The notes under the pieces were generated by a model. It worked only from the letters and a program-made list of their open reading frames with translations. It was not told the origin of the DNA and ran no database searches. Below are positions 34,015 to 45,784 of a DNA stretch of 64,000 bases, piece by piece. Origin of the DNA: Pegoplata infirma (Eukaryota; Arthropoda; Insecta; Diptera; Anthomyiidae); NCBI GenBank assembly GCA_963921195.1, contig OY992540.1, positions 58,102,844 through 58,166,843 on the forward strand, given 5' to 3'. Position numbers and translations under genes: made by a program. Position 1 is the first letter of the stretch. Each line of letters starts with the position of its first letter.

Positions 34015-34385
34015 AATTGTTTACATGGACAGACAGACGTGCATCCTTAAATCGATTCAAAAAGTGATTCTGGTGTTTGATTTAATACGGAGTTCACACT
34101 TGCTGTTTTGAAGTGTTTAAAAGTGAGATGTTTAAAAAAGTCTTTGTTCTGTATCCATTACGTTTTTATTCTGTTACTGGTGTTTTGTTAAACAACTTGT
34201 TTAAAGTCGCTAGTGTGAACTCCATATAAGGTGGTTGTTAAAGCTTTATATAAGCACACAAAGATTCTGATGCTCGTGGCATCCCGCGAATCTGAGTCGA
34301 TCGGTATGCTTTAAAGTGGGTAGAGGATCAATGTTTTGGGTAGTTAGAAATACCGGATCAATCTTAGTATATCCTCTACCACAAA
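34015..34385 (+). repeat. GTCY-type dispersed repeat, partial, interrupted
   Basis: GACAGACAGACG then ATCGATTCAAAAAGTGATTC is the core of the 6214-7010 family. It resumes at about 34290 with GAGTCGATCGGTATGCTT and ends near ACCACAAAATGGCGTAGG. A small TIR element (34089-34223) lies between the halves. Confidence 0.55.
34089..34223. mobile_element. 135-bp TIR element
   Basis: GGAGTTCACACTTGC at the left and GCTAGTGTGAACTCC at the right are inverted repeats. It lies in a gap of a dispersed repeat where other copies are continuous. No clear target duplication. Confidence 0.55.
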
Positions 34386-34389
34386 ATGG

Positions 34390-35700
34390 CGTAGGTTAAA
34401 AAAATGCCATTAATTTTTTTTTTATGAAAGTTTTCTTAAACATGATAAAATATTTCATAGAATTTATATAGCACCTCAAGAAATTAAGAAAAAATTTAAA
34501 ACAAAGCATTCCTTTCCGTTAAAAAGTACTAATTTACTTTAATGGTTACAAACGTACCAAAAATAAAGTACAATAGTACCAAATATATCATATCTTCGTC
34601 AATATGTTTTTTATGTATAATTGTTGTTGTTTTGTTTCTCCTAAAAGGATGCTCACGCACTCTTTATGCTTTATATGTGTTTTTGTTATATCAAGGATTT
34701 TACTTCAACATTGTTATTACCCTCTCCTTTATGGCCTTATTCCAATGAGTACTTACTCTGGGTTACTCCCCCCAATTGTTAAATTAAATAGTAATACATT
34801 AATAAAAGGAAAATTAGAAAATATTTTTCCAAAAATTTTCCATAAGGCCTTTTGTACGTGCACCCATGAAATCTTTAATTTTTACGGAAATTATTAAAAA
34901 CGGAAATACTTAGTTTTTGTTAAAGTCCTATTTTACCAAATCCTATTTTTAAAAAATTACCAAGTCATGGTTTAAATATTTGTCTTTTTAATTTTATTCT
35001 AATTTCTTTTTTGTTAACACGAAAATCTTTCTTTGGTACGAGTACCTACTACTCATCTTTTTATATTGAAGGAAAATGAAAATATAATTCCGTTTTATTT
35101 TTTTTTTTTTTTCGTGGTTGCGCCCAATGAAATAACTGTATTTAAAGGGGCGTTACCAAACACCATCGCATTTACCATATAGTCACACTGTTGAGCATAC
35201 ACCAAATATGTACATACATTTTTTTGTTTTGTTTTTGTATTTATAATAACAACAAACATGCCACCAAGTAAGTAAGCAAGCATTGCTTGCTTATCATGGT
35301 CACCCCGCTTAATCTTTAAAACAAGTCGATTGTGTTTTTTTCTTCTTCTTCTCAATCTCTTTAAGCTTAAGAGTTTTTTAAAAAATGGGGGTTTAGTGGA
35401 GTATTGCCAGATGATTGTGGACGCCAAATATTAACCCCAAAAATATATTGCAAAATCTCCGAAGTTTTTTGTGGTTGGCTTGCTATGGTGAGTGGAACAC
35501 ACTTAGAGAAAAAGATGGTTAAAGAGCGTTATAATTCAAATTCGACTTGGCAAAATCCATGAATACCCTCCACAATGCTCTTTTTTTAATTAATAGTAAA
35601 TTTTCTAACGTGAAAAAAAATTAGACATTTTTAATTAAAAAAACTTGTTTTTTATTTTTGCATACAAAAAATTAATTTTTTTTAGTGTAAAATTTGTAAG
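34390..35700. other. gene-free DNA
   Basis: AT-rich with T- and A-runs. Frames at 34542-34897 and 35095-35427 have no motifs and low-complexity composition. Nothing supported. Confidence 0.4.
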
Positions 35701-36724
35701 AGTTTGTGTTGAACCAGACAGTAATGCTGGCAATAAAGTTGCTAACTGATTGAGTTGCTATGTCTTGTCTACAACAGCAGTCAACATCTAATCTGACAGT
35801 CAAGCCGCGGTCAAGTCTCTGGAGTCAATGTTTCTGAAAACAAGATCAGCCCTTAACTACCGCCCGTCATTAAATTATCTGGCCAAACAGTGTGACATAC
35901 GACTCATATTGGTACCAAGGCAAAGAGACATTCCAGAGAGTTGCAAAGCCGATGAGCTTGCAAGACTGAGAACTACCTTTAAGGTTCAATGCATCTACAC
36001 ACAGAAAACAGATTTTCTAATTTCAAACTGGGTTTTATTTGAAACAATCATAAAATTCGGTTGACACAGCTGAATATAGTAGCAGTAACCGAATATTGAG
36101 TTGATACAACTGAAAAATCCGATTGGAAATTTATTTTTCTAAAGCTTTGTTCCGCGACGGAGACTAATCAAAGATGGGCACATGGATGACCGTGTGAGAC
36201 CACACAACAGATTTGGCCTTCTCTTAATCAGATGCGACAAATGAGCTGATATCGCTTTTACGAGGAGAGATTTCGGCTGTGGTTTCCGGAATGACCGGAC
36301 ACTGTCTTATTGGAAAGCACGCTGAGCGGTTAAGTGCGCTGTCAAATGACTTTGGCCGGAGTTACATGGATGAGGAGGAGTTTGAAACTATCCAACACTT
36401 TATCTGCTATTATCCGGCACTTTCAGGTCAGAGACTTCACTGAAAGAATTATTGTTCATAATATCTATGAACATATTTCATAAAACCAAATTCATAGAAT
36501 CTATGAAACAATTCATTGACTGAATGAATATTCATTAGTATTTTGAAATATTTCAAAAAATTTTATTAATAGATTTTGTAAGATTCATAGAAAAAATTCA
36601 TAGAAAAAAAATGTCATTAATAATTTTTTAAAAATTAAAATAATGTTACAATAATTAAATAATTTGAATAAATATATTAAAAAAATATAAAAAAACATAA
36701 AAAACGTAAAAAAAAAAAAAAAAT

Positions 36725-36800
36725 ATTGCTGCCCAAGCGGGGTTCGAACCCAAAACCTACCGGCTGGGAAATTTATAATCGACGCCTTTGCTAGCAGCGC
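36725..36800 (-). other. tRNA-like module, copy 2, minus strand
   Basis: Counterpart of the module at 25318-25387. GGGTTCGAACCCC forms the B box, and GCTAGCAAAGGCG lies at the A-box position. Sequence between them has diverged from copy 1 while both boxes are kept. Confidence 0.5.
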
Positions 36801-36995
36801 CATCAAAGGAGGGAAAACCTCGCCGACTAACACTTAGTTTTGTAATGTTCGTTATTTTTTTTTGCAAATACACAAACATTTTGTTTTCTACAAACATACA
36901 CACAGATTTTGACAGAGCATTGCGGCAGAGCATAATATTTTAAAGCAGGATATTTAACAAAATAGATTTTAAGTGTTATAACTTGTTTATTTACT

Positions 36996-37062
36996 TTAGC
37001 TCAGTGGTTAGAGACTAAGCTTCACGAACCACTGGTATTGTGTTCGAATCTCGGTGGGGATC
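36996..37062 (+). other. tRNA-like module, copy 2, plus strand
   Basis: TTTAGCTCAGTGGTTAGAG (A box and D-arm) and TGTTCGAATCTC (B box), matching the module at 25566-25632. The two boxes match copy 1 nearly exactly, and the anticodon-side sequence differs more. Confidence 0.5.
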
Positions 37063-37429
37063 ACTTAAAAATAAATAAATTTTTAAAAATGAATATTGTA
37101 AATAAATAAATAAAAATAAAATAATAAAGTAAATAAAAATTAAATAATAAAATAAAAAAAAAAAATAGAATTGAACAATAAAATTTGTTTTCCATAGCCT
37201 ATGAACTTTTTCATAGGTATCTGGTTTCTATGAATTTGTTTCATAGATTCTATGAAGGGCATCATTGGCTCACTTCTAATGATTTTTTTCATAGAATCAA
37301 TGTACGTTTTCATAGCCGTAATGAACAAAATTCTTTCAGTGTTGTTTCACTGGAATGTAAGGAGCTGCACGATCTTTCTGATTTGTCGGATGGCGTAAGA
37401 CGTTAACATTGAGCAATAATAAATTTACT

Positions 37430-37620
37430 TTATAGGAACCCAGATCGATATTTAAAACGTTACACACGGAATGATAAAGTGATTATAACCCCATACAGTG
37501 ATTGGAGTGTATCATAAAGTCCAAATATAGGATTGATATGGAATGATAAAGTGATTATAACCCCATACAGTGGTTGGAGTGTATCAAAAATCCCAAACAT
37601 AGGATTTTACTACATAATAA
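37430..37620 (+). repeat. tandem duplication within a dispersed repeat
   Basis: GGAATGATAAAGTGATTATA and the following ~55 bp occur twice, at 37468 and 37540 (72-bp period). Related single-copy sequence is at 63060-63110. Confidence 0.6.
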
Positions 37621-38864
37621 AATAAACTCCAAAATTAATTAGACCCCAATGCAAGAGTCTCCAAAAAATACGGAATAAGTTAATTCTATTTTTGCAGATT
37701 TGAAATATGTCTCCGTTCAACCGTTTGGTATCAGGTCTTTCGAATGATTCGTCACTTTTTAATCATCTAGTCACTTTTTAATCAATCGCTTTGTACCAGT
37801 TCTTAAAGCACTCATTGAATAATCAATTTGTTCGTTGTTCGCCAGTTTTTTGATAGATTTTGGCGAATTCATTTGGAGACACCATCCCGATTCCCTGATA
37901 TAATCCGCTAGAGGAAACAACAAGACATCGTTTAGGCAGTCCAGGTCATCTATAAATCTTTGTGCCTAATCTTGACGCGATGTTCCCTTAGTCCCGGACA
38001 TTAACAAACCAAGTGCTGCATTGATTTCTCCTCTACTTCTTCACAATCCGACAATAATAACTACCAGAGATTTCCATACGCACGGCGACTCTGCAGATTC
38101 TGCAATGGTCTGTCAAAACTAAATGTAAAAAGACATTTCGTCCATTAATGATTTAGCATTGGCCAAAGGGTCCCAGATACCCTACATGTAGTCAATGATA
38201 TTACCTTATCGTGTCATTTCTAGCTATATTATCAATCCTCTTCATTGACTCTACTAGAAGAACCGGTTTTAGGTTAGGTTGGATGGGTGTCCGCCATTTG
38301 CTAAATTTACTCGGAGGCCATAAGACCCATTGTGATTTCCTTAATTTTTATTTCCCTACTCTCTACTTCTGAAACCACCCCGATTCCTAAGATGTTAATG
38401 AGACACCGTTTACTCAATCCAGATCATCTAAAAATCTTTGCCCCTGAATGCTTAAGGCGGCTCCTTATCAGACACGGATATTCACATAACAAGTGCTTCA
38501 CTGACACCTCCTCCTCCTCCACTTCCCCAAACTTCTAGAATAGTCCCTTTTATAAATTTCTATACGCACGGCCATTTGACCGATTATACAGCGTCCTGTC
38601 AGCACTCCCACTAATAGGCTTACTGTCCGTTTGTCAAAAGTAAGAAGACTTTTTGTCCTCTTTTGATTTGGCAGTGGCCACAAGGTTCGTGATATCCTGC
38701 ACGTAGTCAGTGATATCCACCTATCCTTCATTCTGTTCTCTGATATCCTATCAATTTCGCTCATCAATTCCACTAAAGAACCGAGATGTCCGGTTGCACC
38801 AGTTCCCCCTCCGAATCAGAGCCATTTCTTGCAGATTCATCAGCCAATTCGTTCAAAGCGACCC

Positions 38865-40632
38865 ACAGTGGGAAAAATTGCCAATCTAGCGGGAAATAAT
38901 TCAAAATATAACTAACAGATTTTAACAAAGTTATAATTCGATTTTAAAGTGGGATAGTGACTGCGTTTTAATCCGTTAAGAACTTATAGTTTAGTTAACC
39001 CATTAGGGAATTACACACTATCAAATGTTGACAATTTATTGGGCTCTCACAGTTAATTGTTTATAATAGTAAACTTGTCATCGCCATGCATCGGAAGGGG
39101 TAAGCCGTTACCTTCCAAGTCTTTGATTTCTTTTAAAGGATGCTATTAGGTATATTATGTATAAATTTCCATACGTTATCTGTTTTGCGAAGGCTCCCTC
39201 GTAACGAATTAAATAAACAACGTTTTTTTAACTTGTTTAAATTCTTATGGAGCTACAAAAAAAACGCTGTCAAATGCTGCTCAATCTTTAATTATAGATT
39301 ATTCTACATATAATGAAGTATTACTATTCAAAAATTTAGCTGCGTAGGCCTGCGTAGCGATTTTTTTAAATTATTTTTGTAATTTTGGTCTTTCAATAAT
39401 TATAATTCTAAACCTAGGCAGCGATGAACGCGACTCATGTATATGTTGAGAATCGCGAAGGATTGTTAGTAATTTGTTTTTAACATAGTAGAGCGTCGAA
39501 ATCTTGAAAAAAGTTCGTGCTGAATCAAAATTATTTTTGATTTTATGATTTTTAAATAACCGATTTAAGTCGCATTCAGTTGGTGAAAAAATTCTTAATA
39601 AAAATATTGTTATAAATAATAAATTTAATACTATCATTTGAATTGGTTAATAAACTCTTTGGTTTTTTTTAAATTTGTTTGACATGTCATTTCAACGGAG
39701 AGAGATATTTGAAGTTTGGCGTAAAGGCGACAGTGCTTCTGATCGGAACTCAACAGTTATCAATTATATCTTGTCCAAACTTGGAAATAACATCTGCAAC
39801 GAGAATGATAGCTATAAAAACTAACTGTTAGTGTGCGAGATTTATGTAGTAAATTTAAATGTAGATTTGCCAGTGTTTCTCGCAATTTATATAGTTTTGA
39901 AAATCATTACAATATATGGTTGAATGACAATATAGATTCTAGTAGAAGACGAAGAACCAGGACCGTCACAATCTCGAGGGCGTCCTTTGAAGACTTTTTT
40001 GGAAACGACAAAAAAATTCCAAGAGGAGTCGTGTTTCGGATCTTGTACAAAATAACATCAAGGAATAATTATTGGTCGCTACGAAAGTAAGTCTGTACAA
40101 ATCTGGAAAGAGAGATGCAGCCCAATTATTAGATGAAATTAAAAAAACACCAAAAAGGGCTACAAAGATGAAAAAAACGTATTTTACCCCTCGGAAGCAC
40201 CGACATAATACACACCAGAAGGGGCAATGGCACTATACATTGACAAAAGGTTAACTAAAAATTCGTATATGCTTATGCAATCAGGTGCTAAGACTCCTAT
40301 TTTAGTTATATGCTGGATGTAGGGTATATGTCCAAATGTTATCAAATTTCACTTACAATATTTGATAACCCTATTTACTTTTCAAAAAGTATAAAATTCT
40401 TATTTTAAACATAATTTTCCACAGCTAACAGGTACAAAAAAAAAAATACTCCTGAGGTAGTCGTATATAACACCTTTAGGGGCACCCTGTATTGAAAAAC
40501 AGTTTCTTATTATTCATTATACAAAAAGCTCATATCCTTAGCTATAAAATCTCCAAGTATTGTTATCGGATCAGACAAATAGTTTAGAAGATATGATTTT
40601 TTTCCTGCCAGATTGGCGTTTTTTCCCACTGT
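38865..40632. mobile_element. TIR DNA transposon with broken ORF (1,768 bp)
   Basis: Ends ACAGTGGGAAAAATTGCCAATC and the inverse of ACAGTGGGAAAAAACGCC. A 7-bp duplication GCGACCC lies at 38858-38864 and 40633-40639. Removing the element rejoins the host LINE. It carries remnants of a plus-strand ORF (see 39684-40310). The superfamily is not certain. Confidence 0.75.
39684..40310 (+). pseudogene. transposon-encoded protein remnant, family not identified
   Basis: The first piece (39684-39824, ATG start) reads MSFQRREIFEVWRKGDSASD and ends at a stop. Shifted frames continue with VRDLCSKFKCRF and an aromatic/charged stretch (39833-40090), then VSLYKSGKRDAAQLLDEIKK (from about 40087). ALYIDKRLTKNSYMLMQSG follows in another frame up to about 40290. 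At least three frame changes break it. Its place inside a TIR element suggests a transposase or accessory protein of that element. No catalytic residues were recognised. Confidence 0.5.
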
Positions 40633-41899
40633 GCGACCCCACTATTTCCAGGAACCCTAATAAACTTGACTGTGTGCTGACTGATCCCTAACAGTTCCGG
40701 ATTTAACAGTGTTTTATTCTAAGGCCATCAGATCTTCAAGACTATCCACGAAAATATTAATGGCGGCTTTATCAATTGCATGTACCTCAGCCTGAAAAAC
40801 ACTGCACTTGTCCGTAAATCTCCATTAGGCCCCGATTTCGAGGCATTCTGAGTATACTCCCGAACCCGCACCCATCTCCATTTTCGACTGAAAATCACAT
40901 TTTCTGTTATGACAGACTTTTCCGCCTAGTCTTCTCTAGTTGGTATTTGCACTTTGAATGTGTTATCAAAGTTAGTATGTGATGAGATACAGTCTGTTTT
41001 CTGTTTCAGTTCCATCCCGCCCTCCGTACTTAAAATCAGAGAGCTGATTTTTTCCTGTGCTCTTGACGTAGATAACCACATGGTGAATGTTTAGTATCAT
41101 AACCAGGCCGGCCTAGGGTGCTGATCTAATAGCACCAGTGATACCTACACACGCCAGTCGTTGTACTTTCTGTAGGTTGCAGAGATATGATTTCTTATCC
41201 CCTGCAAGGGTACCATAGGTAAGTATTGATATAATTATCGCACCATGCACCCAGTGGACAATCTACGGTTTTAGACCCCATCTTCTTCCGTTAGTTCTCC
41301 TGCACATGTAAAAAGCATATAACTACTATTTCATCATTTCCTCTGTATTCCTTTTCCAAGAAATTTTGGATCATTAGATAGTTCCAGGGTGACTCCATGT
41401 AACTTTGGAAGGACAAACCTGTCTAATGTAGTTCTTTTTGTGAACAAGACGAGTTCGGTTTTGGCGGGATTAACTCCTAGACCGTTGTCCATTGCCCACG
41501 TCAAGAGTATCTTAAGCGCTGATTCCATGAGGTCATTACTTTTGATTAGAATCACAACGTCATCAACGTAGGCAACAACCTTGAAACCAATTCGGTTGAG
41601 TGACTTGAGGATCTTATTTATTACAAGATGCCACAGAAAGCTAACTCCCTCGTTTCTAGCTGTCTCTTTACTGACTCAGAGAAATTTCTTGCATATTTCC
41701 AGCAACCTGCTAATCTCGATTAAACCATGTTAGATTACAAGTCCTTCAGAGCTGCTAGACAGTCCACGAAAATGTTAATGGCACAAGTATGTAGGTCCCT
41801 TGTCTCAATGAGGTCTCAAGTTGTTCCCTAGTCGGTACTTGGATTTCGAAGGTTCTGTCAAAGTTCGTATTTGAAAAGCTTGGCAAAAATGCTTCATTA

Positions 41900-43510
41900 T
41901 GTTAGGCTGAATATGTGTTTATTTAAACTTTAAAAGCATCGCTTTCTAAAATCTAACTTTATTTACACATTTTCCTTTACCTGGCATCTCTTAAAGCCTA
42001 ACTCATATAATCAAAAGAGCTTGCGAACATATAACTTATTAAGTTTCACTCTCTTTTTAAATCCTGAGGCTTTATAAAAATTATTGTGTTTTTCTTTCTT
42101 GTTATTTAAAAGATAATGTATCTAATAGCCATGTGTGTAACATATAATGAAACGGAAGATACAATTATTTTTTTTTTTTTTGTAAAAATAATAAAACATG
42201 CTTAATAAAATATCAATTCATTTCATACATTTAAATGTCCGTCCATCATACCAACCAACTAACCAACCATCCTTACAACACAATAAATTGTATGTCTGTC
42301 TGTAGATGATAGGGCGTGATTCTTTGTAGATCTTCTCACAATCTTTTTTATAAACTTTATAATAGAATGTGAGCGGGTATCATAAGTTAGTCATATGATT
42401 TGTTGCACTTTGATTTAAAAATATTAATGGTGTTATTACTTATAGAGACAATGCAATTTTGAACGAATTTAAATAAGAACTAGAATTGTGAAATAAATTA
42501 TACGTGCGCAAAACCGGTTTAAAAATCGATATATTGAAATTGGAATTATCCCAAAATCAACTGATTTTATGAATCAGTTAATTCTAGTTCAGTTATATCT
42601 TGCATTACAGACTTGCAGGAATGTAGTTAGATCCAGAGAGGATGTGTTCAGAAATTGTCTTGATATCGAAACTGTAATACTGATCTGCTAAGCAAACAGA
42701 CGAAAAGTGAATGTACCAGACTACGTAGTCGCAAAATTTCTTCTTTCGGCTCTTCGAATTAGTGAGAGCTTCTGGTAGTTAGTTCTCTGTAAGCTGGACT
42801 CTTTAGAAGAAATCATTTCTTGCCGAAAACTAATTAGCCACTGTCCGAACTTAACAGAGTACTATGTCTGGGATATTCTTTCGAGCTCGAGCAGCACGGG
42901 AGTCTCCTCTCATGCTACAAGATTGCCAATATTTAGCCTGATAATTATCATCCAATCTTCATTGACTGTACGAACTCGAAATTCATGTGGAGCATGGTTA
43001 ATAACCGTCTTGTTAAACTTCGCCTTAACAAAGTTTTTATGTACATCGTTCACGAAATAGTTACACATGTGGGTTTTAGGAAGGTGAAGGTTAACGATCT
43101 GGAAATTAATACATCACTAAATAATCAACAGCATCATTTACGAAGATCTCATCGAAGATATGTTGGTGGTACTTTCAGATCGTTAGAATAGATTCTTCCA
43201 AAGTTATGGGAAGAGTAAAGTGGTTGATTTAGCTACTTCGGTGACACAACGCTCTTATATTCAAGGCTAACGCATTGTTCAGTAGTTGAGAGTGTCAGAA
43301 TAAACGTGTTCTGAAAGTCAGTTCCACCCACGTATGTTTTAACTAAAGACGAAAGTTTCTATTTTCTCCCACACATGAATGAACTCTGCTTGGGTAGTGC
43401 GGATTGCGATTAAAAAAACGACAGCAGAAAACTTTATTTCCAAAGAAGATATTAAAGTAGGTGTCTTAACATCCGGTTAAGAGGTTATTCAAATGATGTA
43501 TCATGGTTCA
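41900..43510. other. degraded DNA, no gene recognised
   Basis: AT-rich to 42480 with a CCAACCAACTAACCAACCAT simple repeat near 42250-42275. 42600-43500 is of LINE-like composition but without motifs I can name. Confidence 0.4.
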
Positions 43511-44720
43511 TTAGTCTAGGTTAGGTTGTAAGTGGCTGCTGATGTTTTACGTCAGGATACATAGACTCTGAGGTCCGTTGTGATACCACGGGATGGCAAT
43601 GGGGTTTTCCTTCCAGTCCCTGCCGTTAAACCAATTCAAGCTCCTTATAAATCCCCTTAGACATTATATTTTGGCATCCAAAAAGTCAGAAAGATCGTGT
43701 AGCTCCTTTGATCCCAGAGAAGCAAGTCTCTGACCAGAAAGTGACGGGCCGATAAAGTGTTCTATAGTTTCCAACTCCTCCTCATCCATGCAACTCCGGC
43801 AAAAGTTTTTTGGCGGGACATTCAACAACTCAGCGTGCTTTCCTATAAGGCAGTGTCTAGTAATTACAACAACCACCGTCGAAATCTTTCATTTTGGAAG
43901 TGATTTCAGCTCACTAGTGCGCTTCTGAGAAGGCAAAAACTGTCGTGTAGTCTCATACGTCCATCCATTTGCGCATCTCTGATTAGTCTCTGTCGCCGAA
44001 CAAAGCCAAGTTTCTAGAGACGTACCAACCAAATTCTTATGCCATTGGAACCTATAAGGTAGTTCCTAGTCTTGCAAACTTATCGGCTTTGCAATTGCAG
44101 GTAATGCTTCTATGCCCTGAGACCCCATAGGAGTCGCCTGTCAAACTGATTGGCAATATCATTTAAAGACGGGTGGCAGTAAATGCGGTTGTAGACACCA
44201 GTCAGCCACTTCCATTATTACCAGCATCTCTGCCTGGAAAACACTGCAATGATCTAGCAATCTTTGAGCCATGATCAAACCAAGCTCTACTGAATAAACT
44301 CCGAAGCCCACTTGTTCGTGTACACTCAAAATAATTCTACAGTAAAAGGTTTAGTGAGTGATTTTGTACCAAAATCTACTAATTAGTTACTAATTTTAGT
44401 ATCTTCAAAGTACTAAAATTAGTAATTTTTACTGGTTTTACATAATATTAGTAAAAAATTGTAGTATTGGTTACCAATTCCTGCACTAGGTTCTTTTGGA
44501 CTAAAATTTAGTTAAATTTTTAGTATTGAACCCACGTTTTTTATTTGGGTGTAGCTTCGATCCATCTGTGTTGCAATTTATAGAGATTCCACTAATAACA
44601 TCTCCGGAATGACCCTCATTCAAGACTCCCTGGATGGTGTCATAACATGGGTCTTACTTCAAATTGATTTGATCTTTGCCCAAAGGGAAGTGAGTGGCAA
44701 ATGTTATCCTCAAAAGATTA
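43510..44720 (-). pseudogene. RNase H LINE relic with 3' end, split by a MITE
   Basis: The 3' end (GGTTAGGTTGTAAGTGGCTG, read inverted) is at about 43517-43540. 43876-43664 encodes RHCLIGKHAELLNVP and CRSCMDEEELETIEHF. The RNase H start (TDGSKL then EQVGFGVYS) lies at about 44575-44290, with the MITE at 44323-44551 dividing it. Related to the relics at 16670-20150 and 35700-37400. Confidence 0.65.
44323..44551. mobile_element. TA-flanked MITE (229 bp)
   Basis: CACTCAAAATAATT at the left and TTATTTGGGTG at the right, with TA on both sides (44321-44322 and 44552-44553). It has ACTAATTTTAGTA words inside. It splits the RNase H motif of a LINE relic, which reads through when the element is left out. 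Confidence 0.7.
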
Positions 44721-44815
44721 AATTGGGCATAAAGTAAGACCAAAAAGTTCTTTCCGAATTTCGGGAATAAAAGAGAAAAATAAAGGAGTGATAACTGCAG
44801 TATTTAATAAAAAGT

Positions 44816-45203
44816 CACCATTTACAGATGTAATTCGAAAAATATCAATTATAATTCGATAATTCTATTTGTAATTCGCAGATTCTATATGTAATTCGAA
44901 AATTTCATTTGTAACTGGAAGATTCTACTTGAAATTCAAATAACAATTGATCTTCTTCGCATTACAATTGATCTTTTTCGAATTACAATCGATCTTTTTC
45001 GAATTACAATTGATCTTCTTCGAATTACAATTGGAATTTTCGAATTACAAATGCAATGTTCGAATTACAAAAGGAGTCTTCGAATTAGAAGTAGAATCTC
45101 CGAATTACAAATAGAATCTTCGAATTACAAATGGAATCTTCGAATTAGAAATAGAATTTTCGAATCCGAATTGATCTTTTTCGAATTACATCTGAAAATG
45201 GTG
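44816..45203. mobile_element. TIR element made of a ~22-bp minisatellite in both orientations
   Basis: TIR CACCATTTNCAGATGTAATTCGAAAA at both ends. The left third reads TGTAATTCG-N-ATTCTATT units, and the right part reads the reverse (TTCGAATTACAAATGGAATC units, ~21-22 bp period). The turn is near 44945. Confidence 0.7.
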
Positions 45204-45784
45204 TAGAAGAGAACCCATCTACAATATCACAAATAGTAAGATCGCTGGGAAAGATAAAACGAGTGAAATTATTACCGCCGAATGCTTTTATTTTATCTTA
45301 TGGAAATATCGGGATTTAGAACCTTAATCTCTCTTAAAGAGAAACACCGTCAGATAGCTGTAGAATGACCCTTACGGAAAGCATACTCTCTATCATTAAA
45401 CAGGTAATTGAACTCTAAATAATTTATAGACTGGAAGTCCACCATGATCACCATCACCTTCGAGAGCGCGGATCTATCATTAAACAGGTTATTGAACTTA
45501 AAATAGTTCATGGAATGGAAGATCACCACGATCTCCATCACCATTAAGAGCGCAGATCATATGGTGTTTGGATGATGATTTCACAGGGCTTGAGATTAAA
45601 ATTTATTCGGGACTAGGTGTTAAACTGGACACTTTGCAGCAAGAAGGAAAACTACCTGCAGCAAGAAAGAAAATTTTATGAGTGGTGTGAGATACTGAAA
45701 ACATTCGCGAAAGACGAAGTAGACAAACTAGTCACTTCTTTAAGTCAAGTGCTAAATAGCATCCGGTCCCGAAATTAAAATTAA
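45204..45784. other. degraded DNA, no gene recognised
   Basis: A ~90-bp segment near 45400-45540 is tandemly duplicated (two copies each with CATTAAACAGGTWATTGAAC). Otherwise featureless. Confidence 0.4.

Larger units (their letters stand above)
36438..37341. mobile_element. TIR element with two tRNA-like modules, copy 2 (904 bp)
   Basis: Same family as 24999-25928: CACTGAAAGAATT at the left, CTTTCAGTG at the right, the same CATAGA palindromic words and the same internal arrangement. It interrupts a LINE relic whose sequence resumes at 37342 (compare the uninterrupted relative at 43664-43876). The target appears as TT on both sides instead of TA. Confidence 0.8.
35700..37400 (+). pseudogene. 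RNase H LINE relic, interrupted twice
   Basis: 35730-35990 reads LSCYVLSTTAVNI, SLESMFLKTRSALNYRPSL and KADELARLRTT (RNase H). A small repeat interrupts at 35998-36140. 36290-36430 then gives TGHCLIGKHAERL and the knuckle region, cut by the tRNA-bearing TIR element at 36438-37341. The last piece (37342-37400) reads KELHDLSDLSDG. Confidence 0.6.
38330..41900 (-). pseudogene. LINE relic (RT, RNase H, C-terminus) split by a DNA transposon
   Basis: Minus strand, 5' to 3': 41580-41334 encodes VVAYVDDVVILIKSNDLMES then GLGVNPAKTELVLFTKR (RT catalytic YVDD at 41570-41559). The RNase H region is at 41000-40740 in shifted frames. After the transposon at 38865-40632, the C-terminus at 38773-38498 reads ELMSEIDRISENRM and LTGRCIIGQMAVRIE. 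A further fragment of the same family lies at 41720-41900. The elements at 28960-30655 and 32800-33255 belong to the same family by shared words. Confidence 0.6.

Noticed and set aside
44830..45190. Regularly spaced short repeats resembling a CRISPR array
   Set aside because: Unit length (~22 bp) has no unique spacers, orientation switches inside TIRs, and the host is a eukaryote. It is a minisatellite-type element.
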